Below the pieces are notes generated by a model. It was not told where the DNA came from, ran no database searches, and saw only the letters and a program-made list of their open reading frames with translations. The position numbers and the translations under genes are program-made. From a virus, in IMG/VR virus record IMGVR_UViG_3300042731_005433, positions 1-21,772 of that record: a stretch of 21,772 bases of DNA. The stretch is one strand, 5' to 3'. This document shows positions 7,401 through 13,400 of this stretch, one piece after another. Numbering within the stretch: the first letter of the stretch is position 1; each line of letters opens with the position of its first letter.

Positions 7401-10400
7401 TAGCGGCTTCAGATTGACCTTCAACAGAGTTTAAGTATTCTACTCTGACCTGAGACTCTTCTATGAGTTGTTGATTTTTGCTTGCAGTTTCTTGTAGGGA
7501 GAATTTAATTTCTTCCCTAACTACTGCAGCTAATTTTGCTTTATCAGCAGTAATCGCTTTCTCTTGTGTCAATTGTTTTTTAGATTCTGCTAAAATTGCT
7601 TCACGATCTGCTAGAGCGGCCTCGTTAGATAGAGTTAAACCTTCTTGAGAACTTAAAAACTGTTCTGCGAGTTTAGCTTCCTGTATTCTACGTTTAGCTT
7701 TATCTTTGGTTCCTGTGAGGGAATTTTTGACTTCGCCACTAACAATTTGACCTAGCTTTTCTGTATCCCCAGTGAGGGCTGCATCCATAGCTATTTGTTT
7801 GCGTTGTTGATCTATAGCTAAAAGCCTATTGCTATACTCTTCTTCGCCAACACTTTGTAAATTAGATCTATTAGCTAACCATTCCATTTGAGCCGCAAGT
7901 TCTGTTCTGTCGTTCGCATTTTTTTGGATCGTAGTGGCAATATTTTCTTTTAACACATCACCCACCTGTTGGCTATACTGAGAATTTTGTTGATTAGTTC
8001 TAGCTACTTCTTGGTAGTACTCAAGACTACCAGCAGTTATATTTGCAGCTTTCTTTTCTGATTCTACTTTTTTATTCTTAATATCTAATGTTGTTGATTC
8101 AGCTTTTACGCTAGCATCAAGAGTGTCATTAAATGCTTCAAGTTTAGCATTAGAAAAATCTACTTGAGTTAATCCAAGTTCTTGGAGAGTTTTATAAAAA
8201 TCAGCCAATTGACCTACTGTCTCAAGAGTATTAGCGTAAGCTTCTAAGTGGTCAAGTATTTGATTTGGAGCTTTACTTGCAGAAATGTCATTAACTAATG
8301 ACTGCTCTTTGGTTGCTTTGCCTCCGGGTCTAACATCAATTTTACCTTGTTGCAAAAAGGATCCTTTTAGTTTATCTGCAAATTTTTCTTTACTTCCTTG
8401 AAATACACTTTTGCCGCTGGCATCTACTTTTTTGCCAGTTTCAGGATCTTCAACTTTTAAAACGCTATCTTGAATAATTCCTTTCTCGAAAGCTTGCTTA
8501 GTAAAAGCTCTACCTTTTTGTAAATATTCATCATTTAAACTTTGCACATTTGCTGAATAGTCTAGCTGATTCTGTGTTATTTTTTCCTCTGCATCAGCTC
8601 GTATCTGTTGAGCTTTAGTCATAGTACCTAATGATTGCATGAATTGGTTTCTGGTGCTCAATTCAGTCATAGCTAGATCGTGAGCACTTTGTTGGAGTTG
8701 CATACTAATCTGAGCCATTTGGGCTTGCCTTTCTAGACTTGCAAACATTTCAGCACGCTTCGCTCTAATTTGATTGATTAATGTGGTGTCGCCTTCAATA
8801 ATCTCAGTACCTTTGTCTACCTCACCAACTTGCAAATTCAAAGCTTCAACCATGCGATTTATGGCTTCAGAAATTTCATCTGTATGAATACCTTTACCAG
8901 CCAAACCTTGAATTGTTTCACCAAGTACACCTAGTCCTTCTGTACCGCCCTTGGCGGCCATTTTCTTGTAAGCTGCTCCGACACCACCTCGACCCCTGCC
9001 CTCTTTGTTTATTGCTTGACCGGTTCGTTTTAGCTTGTCCCTTGCTTCAGTGATTGCAATATTGATTTCTTCTTGACTAGACCCTTTCATGTCTTTATTG
9101 ACATTTTTGACAAAATGTTCTACCAGTTGAAGAGTCGCTGACGCTTGAGCATTATCATTTTTATCTTTTTCGTCAGTTTTTTTACCTCCAAAGAATTTTA
9201 CTCCACTAGCATTTTCTAAAATTGTCTTCTTGAGACTATCTCCAAAATTAACATTTTCCAGTTCAAGAAGTTTTTCTTGAATGGCAGCTATGCCCTCTGC
9301 AGTGCCGGAACCCATGAGTTTCATTTGCTCTGCTGTAAGATTGGTTTCTTTTGATAAATGAGCTAATGTATTAGCTAGAGCTGTTTCTGCAGATTGCTTT
9401 TGCCTCAAAAGAGTTAATTCTTCCATCCTCCCTTTAAATGTACCTTTGAGTGTAGAGTTTTCTAAATCTTTTAGTTTGGCATTTGTTTTTTGGACTGAAT
9501 TACCTGCATCCAGAGCACTTGTAAATCCTTCTATTTGTTTAGAATTTTTCTCCATCTTATCATTCAGGAGATCAAGATTATCTTTGAACATATTAGTCTC
9601 ATCATTCAGATACTGAAAAACTGGTATTGCTGCGCCAACTACAGCACCTAAGGGACCAAGATATCCAGCGAATTTTCCGACTTTACCTACAAGACCACCC
9701 TTATTGCCAAGTTTTTCTGCAAGACCTTTGCCAACTTCACCCAAGCCTTCTTTAAATAACATTGCTTGAGTACCAGCTTCAGCTAATGTAGTTAAACCTC
9801 TAACCGCAGTACCAACTTCTCCTTCAACTTCTGAGAATGCTCCCTGTAGTCCATAAGCAACACTGGTTAACATAAAATATCTTCCAGTTAAATCTGAAGA
9901 TACAGCAGCTTGCTCTCCTAGCTCTTGAGCAGTCTTGCCAGCTTGGTTAGCAACATCATTTAATCCCTTTTCAAGGTTCTTAGTGTTAAGTTTAGCAGCT
10001 GGGCCAGCTTGGCCTGATTTAGCGCCGGCTATCCCCCAACTAAAGTTAGGAACTAGGCCTCTAGCGGCTCCATGAGTTTGTGGGTCAATGCCTTGCTCTT
10101 TAGATCTATTGATACCCTCTTGTACTCCTCCGGGTTCGTCTATTTTATTGGTTACAGCTAAACCCATTGGGTTCATGGGATTTTTTAGCTGGCTTGATTG
10201 TTCAACTTTAATTAAAGATTTTGGTATACCTGCATCAGACTCTCTCTGTATGGCTTGCTCTAATGCATTCTTTGTGAAGTTCGGAACCAATCCCTTAGCA
10301 TAGTCATTACTATTCTGACTACCCAGTTCATCAGCTTTCATTTTGTCTTCCATTAACTCTTTTCGCTCTTTAAAGTTTGGTATCAAGCCAAGACTTGCAG

Positions 10401-13400
10401 CGATTCTTCCCATAAAGCTATCATCACTGTGCTGTAACCAAGGTCTAGTAACATCAGGCAAGTTGAGTGAGGCAGATTGAGATCGAAGACTTTTCTTTAC
10501 TTTGTTTTGAACTGCTGCGCTGAGACCTCTGAATTCTTTACTATTTAAAAATTGCCTAATCTTCTCATAGTTTCTGGCGGTTAATCTTATACCTTTAGCT
10601 CCAGATATTGCAGTTTTTGCGTACAGTGCATTGCTGGTATTGAAGCTTGCGATTGCGGTACTAGTTGAGTTAAAGTCATCTTTACCCATTTTTTCGGCCT
10701 TGGTTTTCTTTTTGTTTTTATATTTTTCAATTTTAGAACCAAGACTAAAGTTAGGCAGTAAGCTACTTTTGTCGCCAATATTAGAAAAGTTAGGGACGTG
10801 ACCTTCGGCGTCAAAATCTGATTTCCTTGATCTGCCGACATAAAGAAATTTTCTCATTTCCTTGACTTGAGTTTTTGAACCTCTGCCATACTTTTTCATA
10901 TAGCCATCAGGGCCAAGTTCTTCGTAGTCTTTTAATTGTTGTTTGCTGAAACTGGATTTGCCAAAATGATATTTCGTATCTTCATCTTTATCACCTAAAG
11001 TTCTGCTGGACTTTTGACCAGTTAAAGACTTCATTTGACTTTCTATTGCAAGTCTTTTAGGGTGGGCTTTTTGGTCCTCAGCCCATATTCCTCTTTTTCT
11101 AGATTTAGCTGACTCTAAGTTGGATCTGTATGTAGAAAGACCAGTGTATCTTAAGTCTGGGATTCCTAGGCCAGTATTAACTAACTCTTTAGCTAAAACA
11201 TTATCTTTAAATAAACCCCTATTATAACTACCATCACCTTGTTCAACAATATTTTTTTCAAGCCGCTTCGATCCCTTTTGTCCAGAATAATATTTCTGAG
11301 CTAACTTAGTAGCATCATTACCTAAAGGCTCCCAAGATTCAATAGCATCAACTTCATTGAGGCGGTGATCGACAGGAACAGCCTTCGCTGTCTGAACCAT
11401 ACCAACAATACTATCTCCGTCTTTTACTTGTTGAATAGATTCAACTTTTACATTTTTAGCGAAGTTAGGCACAAATCCACCAGCTTTTAGTTGTGTGATT
11501 TGACTCCATATTTTATTGGCCTCCCCATTTAATTTACTTATCAATGGGTCAACTTCAGCTCTAGGCCTCCCAGATGTAGCCAGCTGTTTAGCTTGATCAA
11601 GTTTTGCTTGCCATTGCCTTAAGAGCTTTTTTCTGTCTGCGTCTTTGTTAATGAGTTTTATAAAATTGGGCACATAACCAGAAGAGTAGTTTGTATGATT
11701 TCTACTACCCATATCGGCAAACCTAGACTTTCCTTCAGTACCTTCCTTGGTCTCATCTTTCATTTTTTCACTAAAAGAAGGAATTAAGCCAGAACCAAAG
11801 AAACTAGAACTACTTGATTTACGCCACTCATTAACCAAGCCTTGCATCTTGTCATTGGAAACAAAAGATCGTAAACGGCTAGTCTCTTCGCCGGGAAGCG
11901 GAGAAACTGTATTGTGGGCTTTCTTCTCATAAAAACCAGCATTACCTGATTTTACTTTTTTATCTGTGTCCCAATAGTTATCGTAATAAGATTTAGATTG
12001 CTTGGATAATTCTTTTTGTAAAGAGTTAACTTGTCTGGGTGGCAATTTATTGTTTGTGCGAACCCAAGACAGAAACGAAGTAAGTTCATTAGTTTTACCT
12101 TTTAATTGGTTGTACCATTCCTTTTGCCAACTACCAGAATCATCCTCTTTAAACTTTTGGTAAGTTTTTCTTTTTGGGTCCCAAGTAGAAATTTTACCTT
12201 TAGGATCAGGAACTCCCTTGAAATACCTAGAGGCTCTATTAGCTTTTACAAAATTAGGAACCATTCCACTACCAAAAATTCTGTAACTATCTGGATTTTT
12301 AGCTAAAGATTCTAAGTCTTTTTTATCGTAACCTTTTTTGATCAAATAATCTTTTAAGCTTCCACCTAAATAACTTTGCTTAGGGTTCGCTTTAAACTCC
12401 CTTAACATCTCTTGGTCCCACATGCTTTTTGCCTTGAAATGTTTTGGTTTAGGCATTCTAAATTTTATACCTTTATTTGCTGGATCAGACAAGACATCTC
12501 TGATTTTTTGTGCCCTGCTTCGAGGGTCAATAAAATTAGGTATTAAACCGCTAGACATATTGTATGCATTTACGGTATCAATATCGCCATCTAGACCCAT
12601 TCTATTAAGAGTATCTTTTTGTCTGTCAAGTTTGGTTTTGTCATACTGGTCAGCAATAGATTCTCTTCCGCTATCTTTTAAGAAGTTGTTCAGGCTCTTG
12701 TCTGAATATTGATATAAACTTTTAGCGATTAAATTCGCATCAGAAAAACTATTAGCTTTTGCCTCAAGAGGGAACCTACCTTTTCTAACAAAATCAAAAG
12801 ACGCAGAAACATCACCTTTGCCTTTTTTATCTTTAACAAATTCATTAGCAGGCTTCATTCTCTTCCTGCTCTTGCCAGCATATTTAACTGTGCCTGTATG
12901 AGTGCGAATAAAATTCTTTTTCTTTAATCCCCCTTTATCTAATTCTTGCTCGTACACATTGCCGAGTAAGTCATTATACTTGTTACCTTTGCCTCTGGGC
13001 GTAAGTATAGAGTTTACTCTAGCTCCAGCAGAAGTTTTCCCTTTTTGATCTTGATCGGAAAAATAAAAAGGTCTGGATATCTTACTGATTCCCATGTCTT
13101 GTAGCTCTTGAAGAGCTGGAGAAAGATTTGCTCCACCTCTAGTCATGATGTCGCTAATTTTAGCTTCAAGATCTTTCCAGCCTTTAATGCCTTTTATATA
13201 CAAACCTTTACCTTCTGTAGCTGATGTCTGAACAAACATTCTCGCTTTAGGTAGTTTTAATGTGGTTCCCATTCTGTGCGCCATTGCCATGTTTGGTATG
13301 AAGCCCTTCGCATAGCTTTCGCTATTCATGCTTCCGCCATCTTCATCTTTATGTTGTTTTTTGTCTTCTTCTTTTTTTAGAACAGAAGATTCAGGAATAA

